A stretch of 12,460 nucleotides of DNA from an uncultured Propionivibrio sp. (GTDB lineage Bacteria > Pseudomonadota > Gammaproteobacteria > Burkholderiales > Rhodocyclaceae). Below, piece after piece: positions 1-6,447 of the stretch. Location of the stretch: positions 1 through 12,460 of the forward strand of contig CALHZD010000028.1 of the NCBI GenBank assembly GCA_938040985.1, written 5' to 3'. The first letter of the stretch is position 1; every line of letters starts with the position of its first letter. The notes below the pieces were generated by a model. The model did not search any database. It saw only the letters and a list, made by a program, of their open reading frames with translations, and was not told where the DNA came from. Made by a program: the position numbers and the translations under genes.

Positions 1-67
1 GGAGCAAGGGTTGGAGCAAGGGTTGGAGCAAGGGTTGGAGCAAGGGTTGGAGCAAGGGTTGGAGCAA
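1..67. repeat. 12-bp tandem repeat, five full units plus a partial one
   Basis: The unit GGAGCAAGGGTT occurs five times without a mismatch (1-60), then a partial GGAGCAA runs to 67. The left edge of the window cuts the array, so the true copy number is unknown. The unit length is a multiple of three and the putP frame stays open through the array to the window edge, where it would read Gly-Ala-Arg-Val repeatedly. That peptide is unlike any PutP N-terminus, so I treat the array as non-coding DNA upstream of putP or as the tail of an unseen upstream gene. Perfect identity of the units suggests recent expansion by slippage. Confidence 0.95.
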
Positions 68-195
68 TGGGCGTGCGGCGATTTTTGTCTCCGGATGTTT
101 CCTGCGCCCCATCTGAAAATCTGGCCGCGGCGGGCGGGGAGCGTTTAAAATTCGCGGCTACAGGGAAATCCGGAAAACACAGCGAAAATAATTTC

Positions 196-1722
196 ATGAA
201 CCCGATCTACATTACTTTTGGCATTTATCTTTCCGCCGTCCTGCTCATCGGCATGGCGGCTTATTTTTCTACCCGCAATTTCGACGACTACATCCTCGGC
301 GGGCGGCGGCTGGGGGCTTTTGTCACGGCCATGTCCGCCGGGGCGTCCGATATGTCCGGCTGGCTACTGATGGGCCTGCCGGGAGCGATTTACGCCAGCG
401 GGCTGAGCAAATCCTGGATCGCCATCGGCCTGGTGATCGGCGCCTGGCTGAACTGGCTGATCGTCGCGGGACGGCTGCGCGTGCATACCGAACACAACAA
501 TAATGCGCTGACCCTGCCCAATTATTTTTACCATCGTTTCGGTGCGCAGGGGCAGTTCATGAAGGTCAGCTCCGCCATCATCATCCTGTTTTTCTTCACC
601 ATCTATTGTGCGGCGGGTGTCGTGGCGGGCGCGCGGCTGTTTCAGAGCCTTTCTCCCGGCCTGGATTACACGACCGCCATGTGGCTGGGGGCGGGCGCAA
701 CCATTGCCTATACCTTCATCGGCGGTTTTCTGGCGGTGAGCTGGACGGATACCGTGCAGGCCACGCTGATGCTCTTTGCGCTGATCCTGACGCCGGTCAT
801 GGTGTACCTGTCGCTGGGCGGTACGGCGCAGATGCACGCCGCCATCGCCGCCGTCGCGCAGGAAACGGGGAAACAGTACGACAGCCTCTGGACGGGAACG
901 ACCTTGATCGGCATCCTCTCCACGGCGGCCTGGGGGCTGGGGTATTTCGGCCAGCCGCATATCCTGGCGCGCTTCATGGCGGCGGAAAACGTCAAATCAA
1001 TCGGCGCCGCCCGCCGCATCGGTATGACCTGGATGATCGTCTGCCTGAGCGGCGCGGTGGCGGTCGGTTATTTCGGCATCGCCTATTTCGGCGGCAACCC
1101 CGGCCAGGTCGGCGCGATGGAAGGCAAAGACGAGCGCGTATTCATTGCCCTGACGACGCTTCTGTTCAACCCGTGGATTGCCGGCATCATCCTGTCCGCC
1201 ATTCTCGCCGCCGTGATGTCTACCCTGTCCTGCCAGCTGCTCGTCTGCTCGAGCGCGATTACCGAAGATTTCTACAAGGGCTTCCTGCGCCCGAAGGCGC
1301 CGCAGAAAGAACTGGTATGGGTCGGCCGCGTCATGGTGCTGGCGGTGGCGGTGATCGCCATTCTGATTGCCGCCGATCCGGACAGCACGGTCCTTGGGCT
1401 GGTGGAGTTCGCCTGGGGGGGGTTCGGCGCGGCCTTCGGTCCCATCGTCATTCTCTCTGTTCTATGGAAGCGCATATCCGCCGGCGGTGCGCTGGCCGGC
1501 ATGATTACCGGCGCCGTGGTGTGCGTCGTGTGGCTGGTTCAGGTAAAGAACCCCGCGCTCGCGGCGGGGCTGGATGGCTGGCGAACCTTTTACGAAATTG
1601 CGCCCGGTTTTATCGCCTGCGGGGTGACCGCCGTACTCGTTTCACTGCTCGGCAAGGCGCCGGACGCCGCTGTTCAGGCGCGTTTCGCGCAGGCCGATGC
1701 GGATTTTCGGGCGCAGCGCTGA
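196..1722 (+). CDS. putP: Sodium/proline symporter PutP
   Basis: This inner-membrane transporter of the solute:sodium symporter family takes up L-proline with Na+. From the ATG at 196 it has 508 residues, against about 502 in E. coli. Recognisable blocks are NFDDYILGGRRLG (29-41), SAGASDMSGWLLMGLPG (47-63), GRLRVHTEHNNNALTLPNY (92-110), FIGGFLAVSWTDTVQA (174-189) and AVMSTLSCQLLVCSSA (339-354). Asp52 and Ser54 match the Na+-site Asp55 and Ser57 of E. coli PutP, and Ser342-Thr343 match Ser340-Thr341. The frame is open further upstream (an ATG at 67 and on to the window edge), but those residues have no transporter character, and MNPIYITFGIYLSAVLLIG matches the normal N-terminus. No clear Shine-Dalgarno precedes 196, which is the weak point of the start call. 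No putA proline dehydrogenase is visible nearby. Confidence 0.96.
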   Translation: MNPIYITFGIYLSAVLLIGMAAYFSTRNFDDYILGGRRLGAFVTAMSAGASDMSGWLLMGLPGAIYASGLSKSWIAIGLVIGAWLNWLIVAGRLRVHTEHNNNALTLPNYFYHRFGAQGQFMKVSSAIIILFFFTIYCAAGVVAGARLFQSLSPGLDYTTAMWLGAGATIAYTFIGGFLAVSWTDTVQATLMLFALILTPVMVYLSLGGTAQMHAAIAAVAQETGKQYDSLWTGTTLIGILSTAAWGLGYFGQPHILARFMAAENVKSIGAARRIGMTWMIVCLSGAVAVGYFGIAYFGGNPGQVGAMEGKDERVFIALTTLLFNPWIAGIILSAILAAVMSTLSCQLLVCSSAITEDFYKGFLRPKAPQKELVWVGRVMVLAVAVIAILIAADPDSTVLGLVEFAWGGFGAAFGPIVILSVLWKRISAGGALAGMITGAVVCVVWLVQVKNPALAAGLDGWRTFYEIAPGFIACGVTAVLVSLLGKAPDAAVQARFAQADADFRAQR

Positions 1723-1816
1723 ACGGCGTGGGCAAGGGGAGGCGGTGTCGGGCGGCGGTGTCGACCGGCGCCGCGCTGACCGCTACGCCGATACCGGCCG
1801 GCTGTAGCCCGCGTCC

Positions 1817-2110
1817 TTATTGGGCTGCCGGCATGTCCATCCTATTCGGTATGTCAGGCGCGCCTGACGACGGTGCGGCGGCCTGGCTTTTAGCGACGAA
1901 TTGCTTGAGCGGCGGAATCCAGTGCGTCCACACGTAACGGCCGCCCATGCCCAGAACGCAGGCCCAGAAAACGAGCTGGATGAGAAAAATGATGAGATTG
2001 CGCTGCTGCCGACTGATTTTTTTGCCGGGGTCGGTGGCGCCGCAGCTGGGGCAGGCCATCGCCGAAGTGTCGACCTGGTGGCCGCAGGCGCGGCATGAAA
2101 CAAGCGGCAT
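1817..2110 (-). CDS. Small zinc-ribbon protein with one membrane helix
   Basis: A 97-residue protein. Near its N-terminus are two CxxC pairs, Cys6/Cys9 and Cys20/Cys23 (CRACG and CPSCG), which form a zinc-ribbon of the kind often found at the N-terminus of small bacterial membrane proteins. A short basic linker (GKKISRQQRN) leads to one hydrophobic helix at about residues 39-58, followed by a Pro/Ala-rich tail. The predicted topology is a cytoplasmic zinc-ribbon, one inner-membrane anchor and a short periplasmic end. An AGAGGA ribosome binding site lies about eight bases before the ATG. It converges with putP (94-bp gap) and diverges from slyX. Its function is unknown; the ribbon could bind protein or nucleic acid rather than catalyse anything. 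The gene call is firm, the role is not. Confidence 0.85.
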   Translation of the reverse strand: MPLVSCRACGHQVDTSAMACPSCGATDPGKKISRQQRNLIIFLIQLVFWACVLGMGGRYVWTHWIPPLKQFVAKSQAAAPSSGAPDIPNRMDMPAAQ

Positions 2111-2152
2111 GACGGGAATCCTCTGGAGTTTCTTAGTTTATTGAAGGCGCCG

Positions 2153-2181
2153 ATTATAATTTGCCGGCGCGGTTTTGTGAC
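2153..2181 (-). promoter_or_regulatory. Divergent promoter region; -35/-10 for the zinc-ribbon gene
   Basis: Between the two divergent genes, the palindrome ATTATAAT (2153-2160) gives a perfect TATAAT on both strands. On the minus strand TATAAT (2158 down to 2153) lies 17 bp from GTCACA (2181 down to 2176), a four-of-six match to TTGACA, giving a start about 36 bases before the zinc-ribbon ATG. On the plus strand TATAAT (2155-2160) could serve slyX, but the best -35 (TTAGTT, 2133-2138, 16-bp spacer) is poor. The two start sites would overlap and may compete for polymerase. Confidence 0.5.
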
Positions 2182-2213
2182 GCCGCTGCCTGGGGAACAT
2201 TGGAAAGCATGGG

Positions 2214-2447
2214 ATGGGCATGGCCGTGAATGACCGAAACACCGAACTCGAAATCCGCTTGAGCCTGATGGAAGATCTGGTCGAGGAACTCAACCGCACG
2301 GTTTTCCGTCAACAACAGGAACTTTCGCTTCTGCAAGCGCAGCTGCGCCATCTTTACCGGCAGATGCAGGCGGATGCGGAAGCGCAGGCAACGGCCGAGT
2401 CCGCCGCGCTGCGCAGCCTGCGTGAAGACGTGCCGCCGCATTACTGA
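2214..2447 (+). CDS. slyX: SlyX family protein
   Basis: A 77-residue protein of the SlyX family. The family has a short conserved N-terminal block and a coiled-coil body, and the cellular role is not established even in E. coli. Visible here are LEIRLSLMEDLVEELNRTV (residues 11-29), a heptad-rich helix running to about residue 65, and the C-terminal PPHY signature, which E. coli SlyX also has. The helix probably forms a coiled-coil dimer. Two in-frame ATGs compete: 2214 has GGAAAG (2202-2207) six bases upstream, while 2220 is twelve bases from it, so I chose 2214. The gene is divergent from the zinc-ribbon gene, and nnrS follows on the same strand after 110 bp. Confidence 0.9.
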   Translation: MGMAVNDRNTELEIRLSLMEDLVEELNRTVFRQQQELSLLQAQLRHLYRQMQADAEAQATAESAALRSLREDVPPHY

Positions 2448-2463
2448 GCCGGATTCAGAACCG

Positions 2464-2496
2464 GATTGGTTGCCGATTGGCTGCCGATTCGTCGCC
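2464..2496. repeat. Three degenerate 11-bp direct repeats upstream of nnrS
   Basis: GATTGGTTGCC (2464-2474), GATTGGCTGCC (2475-2485) and GATTCGTCGCC (2486-2496) follow one another without a gap. An 11-bp period is close to one helical turn, so a protein could contact all three on the same face of the DNA. They lie 62-94 bp before the nnrS start codon, a sensible place for a regulatory site. They do not resemble an FNR/DNR box (TTGAT-N4-ATCAA) or the NsrR palindrome, so the regulator, if any, is unknown. Confidence 0.55.
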
Positions 2497-2557
2497 GTTT
2501 GTGCGGCGTTGCGATATCTGTGCGGCATGGAGTTTTTTGCAATTACGGAGTTTCATT

Positions 2558-3757
2558 TTGGCCATCATTCAAATCGACGAACCGCGCTTTCGCCCCAAAA
2601 CGCCGCCCACCGGCTTTGCCTTGTTTGCCCTCGGCTTTCGCCCCTTTTATCTGTTGGGCGCGCTGTTCGCCGCATTGGCGCTGCCGCTGTGGCTCGCCCT
2701 CTACGCCGGCGGCATTGAACTTGCGCCTGTTCTGCCGGGCATGCTCTGGCACGGCCACGAAATGGTGTTCGGCTTCGCCGTTGCCATCATCGCCGGTTTT
2801 TTGCTGACCGCCGGGCAGGTCTGGTCGGGGCTGCCGACGCCGAAGGGCGGGCGCTTGGCCGCGTTGGTCGCGCTCTGGCTGGCCGGGCGGCTGGCGATGT
2901 TTTCCGGCATGCCCGTTCTGGCGGCGGTCGTCGACCTTGCTTTTTTGCCGACGCTGGCCCTTGTCATCGGGCGCCTGCTTTACCGCGCCCGTAATCGCCG
3001 CAACTACTTCGCGCCGTTTCTGCTGCTTGCGCTGGCAGCCGCCAATGCACTGGTGCACGCCGGCGCGCACCTCTGGTTTGATGTCGAACCGTTGATCGGC
3101 CTACACCTGGGCGTGGCGTTGATTACCGTGCTGGAAACGGTAATCGCCGGGCGCATCGTGCCGAGCTTTACGGCCAATGCGCTGAAAACCGTGCCGTGGC
3201 GCAACCCGTGGTGCGACCGCGCGGCTGTGGCGCTGACGGCGCTGGCGCTTTTTGCCTGGGCGGCTGAAGCGCCGCCGGGATTCGTTGGCGCGCTGGCGCT
3301 GCCCGCCGCCGCCGTGCAACTTGTGCGCATCTGGGGCTGGCGGCCATTGCCGACGCGCGCTACGCCGCTGCTGTGGATTCTGCATGTTGCGCATGGCTGG
3401 ATCGTTGCCGCCCTGCTGGTGCTGGGGCTGGCCGCTTTCGGTCTGGCCGATGCGGCGGCGACGCTGCATATTCTGAGCGTCGGCGCAATGGCCGGATTGA
3501 TCATCGGCATGATCACGCGCACGGCGCTTGGTCACACCGGGCGTCCGCTCAAGGCCGGACGCGGCGAGACGCTCTGTTACTGGCTGATCGGCATCGCGCT
3601 TATCCTGCGCGTCGCCGTCTGGTTCGGACTGCCTGCCCAATACTACCTGCCGTGCCTGTACGCCTCGGCAAGCTCCTGGACGCTGTGTTTTCTCGTCTAT
3701 CTGTGGAAATACGCGCCGATCCTGGTGCGGCCGCGCGTGGACGGCAAACCGGGCTGA
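2558..3757 (+). CDS. nnrS: NnrS family membrane protein (nitric oxide response)
   Basis: A 399-residue integral membrane protein of the NnrS family. Members have about twelve membrane helices; the Rhodobacter protein was described as binding haem and copper, and family members protect cells against nitric oxide stress, often under NO-responsive control. Typical family features are GFALFALGFRPFYLLGALF near residue 20, the histidine-rich WHGHEMVFGFAVAIIAGF after the first long helix, later histidines in hydrophobic segments, and GMITRTALGHTGRPL towards the C-terminus. I chose the TTG at 2558 because ACGGAG (2545-2550) lies seven bases before it and the protein then starts LAIIQIDEPRFRPKTPP, directly ahead of the conserved block; no in-frame ATG is available there. 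Upstream TTG codons (for example 2477) would add unconserved residues. No nitric oxide reductase or nitrite reductase gene is visible in the window. Confidence 0.92.
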   Translation: MAIIQIDEPRFRPKTPPTGFALFALGFRPFYLLGALFAALALPLWLALYAGGIELAPVLPGMLWHGHEMVFGFAVAIIAGFLLTAGQVWSGLPTPKGGRLAALVALWLAGRLAMFSGMPVLAAVVDLAFLPTLALVIGRLLYRARNRRNYFAPFLLLALAAANALVHAGAHLWFDVEPLIGLHLGVALITVLETVIAGRIVPSFTANALKTVPWRNPWCDRAAVALTALALFAWAAEAPPGFVGALALPAAAVQLVRIWGWRPLPTRATPLLWILHVAHGWIVAALLVLGLAAFGLADAAATLHILSVGAMAGLIIGMITRTALGHTGRPLKAGRGETLCYWLIGIALILRVAVWFGLPAQYYLPCLYASASSWTLCFLVYLWKYAPILVRPRVDGKPG

Positions 3758-4306
3758 GCGGGCGCTTGGGCGAAGCCTCGGGGCGATGTCGGGTGCGCCT
3801 CCGGTTTGCGTGGGGTTTTACGTAGGATTTGCGCAGAGTTTACGCGGGAATGCGTAGAAATTTGCGCCGTTCCGCGGCGGGTCATACATCGGCTGGTTTA
3901 AGGCTGGCCCGCGTCTGACATTGGGAGCGATTGCCGGATACAGCGCTTTCGGCCGCCGAAAACGGAAGACGCCTGGGGCCTCGCCGGCATTGAGGCGGGA
4001 GTTTGGGCGTTTCTTTGCCCGTCAATGCCATCGCATCACCGCGCGGGAGGCGCGCCCGCTGTCTTCTTCGCGGCCGATCAATGCGATTCATGGTCTCGAT
4101 TGCGGGCGGCGGCTTGCCGTGGCAAGAGTGGTTCGGCGCGGTCTTTGCGCATAAAATATGCAGACTTTGTACGCGCAGGCCGTATTCGCTGTGCGGCCGT
4201 ACACCCCGTGCGCATTCATATGCATCGTCGCGCCCGCATGAAGGCATGAAGGCGCGGCACGCGGTATGCGGACGCGCATTTCGCTCATTTTCTGACGGGA
4301 GAAATC
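3758..4306. other. Long intergenic region between nnrS and the M48 protease gene
   Basis: I see no credible gene in these 549 bases; the open frames present have arginine-rich compositions typical of shadow frames in GC-rich DNA. GTTTACGCGGG at 3838-3848 matches one arm of the repeat family found at 5371 and 6381 and may be a relic copy. The 13-bp palindrome GCATAAAATATGC (4149-4161) holds a TAAAAT that could be a -10 box for the downstream gene, with no good -35 in front. GCATGAAG occurs twice in tandem near 4240. Confidence 0.6.
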
Positions 4307-5134
4307 ATGCAGAAGAACAGGCAACTGATCGTCACCTTGCTGACCGCGCTGGCGCTATTCGGCTGCGCGTCGGTTGATACGACTTCCGGCGGCCAGGTCG
4401 GCGTTAGCCGCAAGCAGATGATGCTTGTCTCCTCCGCCGAAGTGAATCGGGAGGCGGCGAAAGCCTATCGCCAGGTCATTGCCGACGCCCAGAAAAAAGG
4501 CCTGCTCAACCAGAACGCCCTCCTAGTGCAGCGCGTGCGCAGCATTTCCGCCCGACTGATTCCGGCCACCGCCGCTTTCCGCGCCGATGCGCCGGGCTGG
4601 CAGTGGGAAACGAATGTGATTTCATCCAAGGAACTCAACGCCTGGTGCATGCCGGGCGGCAAGATCGCCGTCTATACCGGGCTGATCGAAAAGCTCAACG
4701 CGACGGACGATGAACTGGCTGCCGTGCTCGGCCACGAAATTGCCCACGCGCTGCGTGAACATGGCCGGGAAAAGATGAGCCAGTCGGCTGGCATCAATGT
4801 CGCGACGGGCATCGGCGGCGCGCTGCTCGGCGCCTATCTCGGCGTCGATGCCAAGCTGGGCCAGCAGGCGCTGGGCGTGGTCGGCGACCTGGCTTTCATG
4901 CGCCCCAACTCGCGCGGGATGGAGCAGGAGGCCGATCGCATCGGCGTCGAACTGGCGGCGCGCGCTGGCTACGATCCGCGCGCAGCGATTTCCCTGTGGC
5001 AGAAGATGGAAAAGGCATCCACCGGCTCGGTGCCGCAATGGCTCTCGACGCACCCGTCGCATGGCTCGCGCATTGCCGATCTGCGCGTGTACGCCGACCG
5101 CGTCTATCCGCTCTACACCGCTCGACAGAAATAA
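4307..5134 (+). CDS. M48 family metalloprotease, predicted lipoprotein (LoiP/YggG-like)
   Basis: A 275-residue zinc metallopeptidase of family M48 (M48B type), comparable in length and order to E. coli LoiP (252 residues), which cleaves envelope substrates from the periplasmic face of the outer membrane. The N-terminus is a lipoprotein signal: basic MQKNRQ, a hydrophobic stretch, then ALFGC with lipidation expected at Cys20. The catalytic HEIAH is at 143-147, with His143 and His147 as zinc ligands and Glu144 as general base. The third ligand is Glu206 in the EQEAD segment (206-210, the ExxxD signature). STHPSHGSRIADLR near the C-terminus is another typical M48B element. GGGAG with six bases of spacing before the ATG supports the start. 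It stands alone, with long intergenic regions on both sides. The substrate cannot be told from sequence; a BepA-type TPR domain is absent, which favours the LoiP type. Confidence 0.93.
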   Translation: MQKNRQLIVTLLTALALFGCASVDTTSGGQVGVSRKQMMLVSSAEVNREAAKAYRQVIADAQKKGLLNQNALLVQRVRSISARLIPATAAFRADAPGWQWETNVISSKELNAWCMPGGKIAVYTGLIEKLNATDDELAAVLGHEIAHALREHGREKMSQSAGINVATGIGGALLGAYLGVDAKLGQQALGVVGDLAFMRPNSRGMEQEADRIGVELAARAGYDPRAAISLWQKMEKASTGSVPQWLSTHPSHGSRIADLRVYADRVYPLYTARQK

Positions 5135-5147
5135 ACGCGACGGCTTG

Positions 5148-5184
5148 CCCCGGAGATCCTTGTGTTTAGGGCATCTCCGATGGG
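5148..5184. terminator. Hairpin after the M48 gene, possible terminator
   Basis: CGGAGAT (5151-5157) pairs with ATCTCCG (5173-5179), and the flanking CCC and GGGG extend the stem with a small bulge. It begins 14 bases after the M48 stop codon. There is no T run, so termination is uncertain. The left half (CCGGAGATCCTTGTGTTTA) also looks like a degenerate copy of the repeat family described at 5331 and 6301. Confidence 0.45.
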
Positions 5185-5195
5185 GCTGCCCTTGA

Positions 5196-5300
5196 ATAGC
5201 GGCTTCCTTTGCCAAAAACCTGCATTGGCATCGCCTTGCCGTACCGAGTTGTACTGTCAGCGGCTCGCCGCCTTGTCTTTTGGCAAAGTTGAGCCGCTAT
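5196..5300. mobile_element. MITE-like inverted-repeat element, Neisseria-repeat-like core
   Basis: A 105-bp element bounded by imperfect terminal inverted repeats: left arm 5196-5217 (ATAGCGGCTTCCTTTGCCAA...) and right arm 5278-5300, whose reverse complement begins ATAGCGGCTCAACTTTGCCA. The arms match apart from a short mismatch and a one-base length difference. It has no coding capacity. The ATAGCGG end resembles the ATAGYGG end of Correia/NEMIS elements. The core (CGCCTTGCCGTAC, then TTGTACTGTC, GCGGCT and GCCTTGTC) resembles, from memory, the core of an abundant intergenic repeat in Neisseria. I cannot confirm this without a search, and I see no clear target duplication. Confidence 0.65.
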
Positions 5301-5330
5301 CTGGTGCGCTTGAAAGAGATGCCTTGAAAC

Positions 5331-5427
5331 CCTTGTAAACAGGGCATCCTAGGGCATGGTGCTCTGAAATGCCCTATTTACGCGGGCTCCAGAGATGACT
5401 GCCCGGAGATGCCATGTTTATAAAGGG
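5331..5427. repeat. Cluster of short palindromic (REP-like) repeats
   Basis: GTAAACAGGGCAT (5335-5347) and ATGCCCTATTTAC (5369-5381) form an inverted pair matching at 12 of 13 positions. TAGGGCAT (5350-5357) can also pair perfectly with ATGCCCTA (5369-5376), so two competing hairpins are possible. A further copy in one orientation, CCCGGAGATGCCATGTTTA, starts at 5402. The same words recur at 6301-6402, which marks this as a dispersed family rather than a single hairpin. Confidence 0.7.
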
Positions 5428-5525
5428 TTCAGCGGGATACCTTGCGGTAGATACTCCGCTTATATAAGTGATGGGTGGCGATCGGCGCCAGGCATGCCTT
5501 GGCTCAGGATCAGAATTCGTAGCTT

Positions 5526-5552
5526 TTGCGCCGTGATTGTTGCGGATACAAT
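5526..5552 (+). promoter_or_regulatory. Possible promoter of the NAD(P)H oxidoreductase gene
   Basis: TACAAT (5547-5552, five of six to consensus) follows TTGCGC (5526-5531) with a 15-bp spacer, shorter than ideal. A transcript would start about 20 bases before the ATG at 5580, leaving room for the GGAG site at 5570-5573. It sits downstream of the repeat cluster. Confidence 0.4.
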
Positions 5553-5579
5553 GCGCGTCCTTACTTATCGGAGCTAAGC

Positions 5580-6167
5580 ATGCAGATTTTGGTTAACCTT
5601 TTTCACCCGCGCCTGGCGCAATCCAGAGTCAATCGCGTCTGGGCGGAACACCTCGCGGCGCAACCCGGCATCACCTTGCGCGACCTCTACGCCCTCTATC
5701 CGGACGGCAAGATCGACATTGCCGCCGAACAAACCGTGCTGGCAGCGCATGATCGCCTCGTCTTCCAGCACCCGTTCTACTGGTACTCTACGCCGCCCCT
5801 GATGAAACAATGGCTGGACGACGTCCTCACCTACGGCTGGGCCTACGGAGCAGGCGGTAACGCACTCGCCGGCAAGGAATGGCTATCGGTCATTTCCACC
5901 GGCGGACCGGCGCATTCCTATCAGGCGGGCGGCTACAACTACTACTCAATGAGCGAACTGCTCAAGCCGCTACAACAAACTGCGAACCTTCTGCAAACCA
6001 CCTACCTGCCGCCCTTCATCTTCCATGGCGCGGTGGAAAGCGATGAGGCGGCCATCCGCGCCTCAGCCGACGCCCTGCTCAAGCACCTGCGTGACCCGCT
6101 GCTTGACCCGCAGAAACGCCTCGCCGCCCTGCTCGGAAAAATGGATACGGAAGGGATTACGTTGTAA
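5580..6167 (+). CDS. NAD(P)H oxidoreductase, flavodoxin-like fold (KefF/YheR/MdaB type)
   Basis: A 195-residue cytosolic flavoprotein of the NAD(P)H dehydrogenase (quinone) family, which uses FMN or FAD to reduce quinones or related electrophiles by two electrons. It starts with the beta-strand MQILVNLFHP and a serine-containing loop (SRVNR, 15-19) where the flavin phosphate sits. The family motif PFYWYSTPPLMKQWLDDVLT (65-84) continues into GWAYG (86-90), and STGGP (106-110) forms the next flavin-side loop. GGAG at 5570-5573 lies six bases before the ATG; an upstream in-frame start at 5526 would overlap the promoter-like sequence and add unconserved residues. In E. coli, KefF is the ancillary subunit of the KefC potassium/proton antiporter, but no kefC is next to this gene, so a stand-alone quinone reductase is as likely. 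It is convergent with pldA across a repeat-containing gap. Confidence 0.9.
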   Translation: MQILVNLFHPRLAQSRVNRVWAEHLAAQPGITLRDLYALYPDGKIDIAAEQTVLAAHDRLVFQHPFYWYSTPPLMKQWLDDVLTYGWAYGAGGNALAGKEWLSVISTGGPAHSYQAGGYNYYSMSELLKPLQQTANLLQTTYLPPFIFHGAVESDEAAIRASADALLKHLRDPLLDPQKRLAALLGKMDTEGITL

Positions 6168-6300
6168 ATGCGCCATGTATGGTCGCGCTACATCAGGATG
6201 CGACGCAGAACAACCTGAAATAAGCCCGCTTTTTTGGCGCTCTGTTCTCATGTTTTGGCAATTCTTGCAGTCAGTACGCCCACAAGGCGTTGCCTGCAAA

Positions 6301-6402
6301 CCCGCGTAAACAGGGCATCTCCGGGTACCTGCCGGGAGCGCCTTTATCCATGCGGGTTTCCGAGGCGCTTCCTCGGAAACGCCCTGTTTACGCGGACTCC
6401 GG
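6301..6402. repeat. Large inverted-repeat copy of the REP-like family with inner hairpin
   Basis: Outer arms CCGCGTAAACAGGGC (6302-6316) and GCCCTGTTTACGCGG (6381-6395) are perfect 15-bp reverse complements. Inside, GTTTCCGAGG (6356-6365) and CCTCGGAAAC (6371-6380) form a perfect 10-bp stem with a 5-base loop, directly against the right arm. CATCTCCGGG and ACTCCGGAGG flank the arms. The element lies in the 280-bp gap between two convergent genes, so it may block read-through from either side, although it lacks a T run. No gene is visible in that gap. Confidence 0.75.
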
Positions 6403-6447
6403 AGGAGGTCGTAAGCCTGTGCAGGGGGGTATCTGCCTGGAACGGGC

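Noticed and set aside
1..67. CRISPR array at the left edge
   Set aside because: The units are 12 bp and directly abutting, with no unique spacers, so this is a simple tandem repeat.
364..960. A 198-codon minus-strand frame inside putP
   Set aside because: The composition is dominated by Arg, Gln and Gly; there is no ribosome site and it lies entirely antisense to a conserved transporter.
606..1937. A 443-codon open frame overlapping putP in another frame
   Set aside because: The translation is rich in Arg, Gly and His with no domain pattern, and putP in the overlapping frame is unmistakable. Long shadow frames are expected in GC-rich genes.
3882..4377. Open frames on both strands in the gap before the M48 gene
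   Set aside because: They have no ribosome binding sites and no hydrophobic core pattern, and the plus-strand frame 4003-4377 runs into the well-supported M48 start.
5135..5579. Insertion sequence with transposase
   Set aside because: The region holds inverted repeats but no coding frame of useful length, so only a non-autonomous element is supported.
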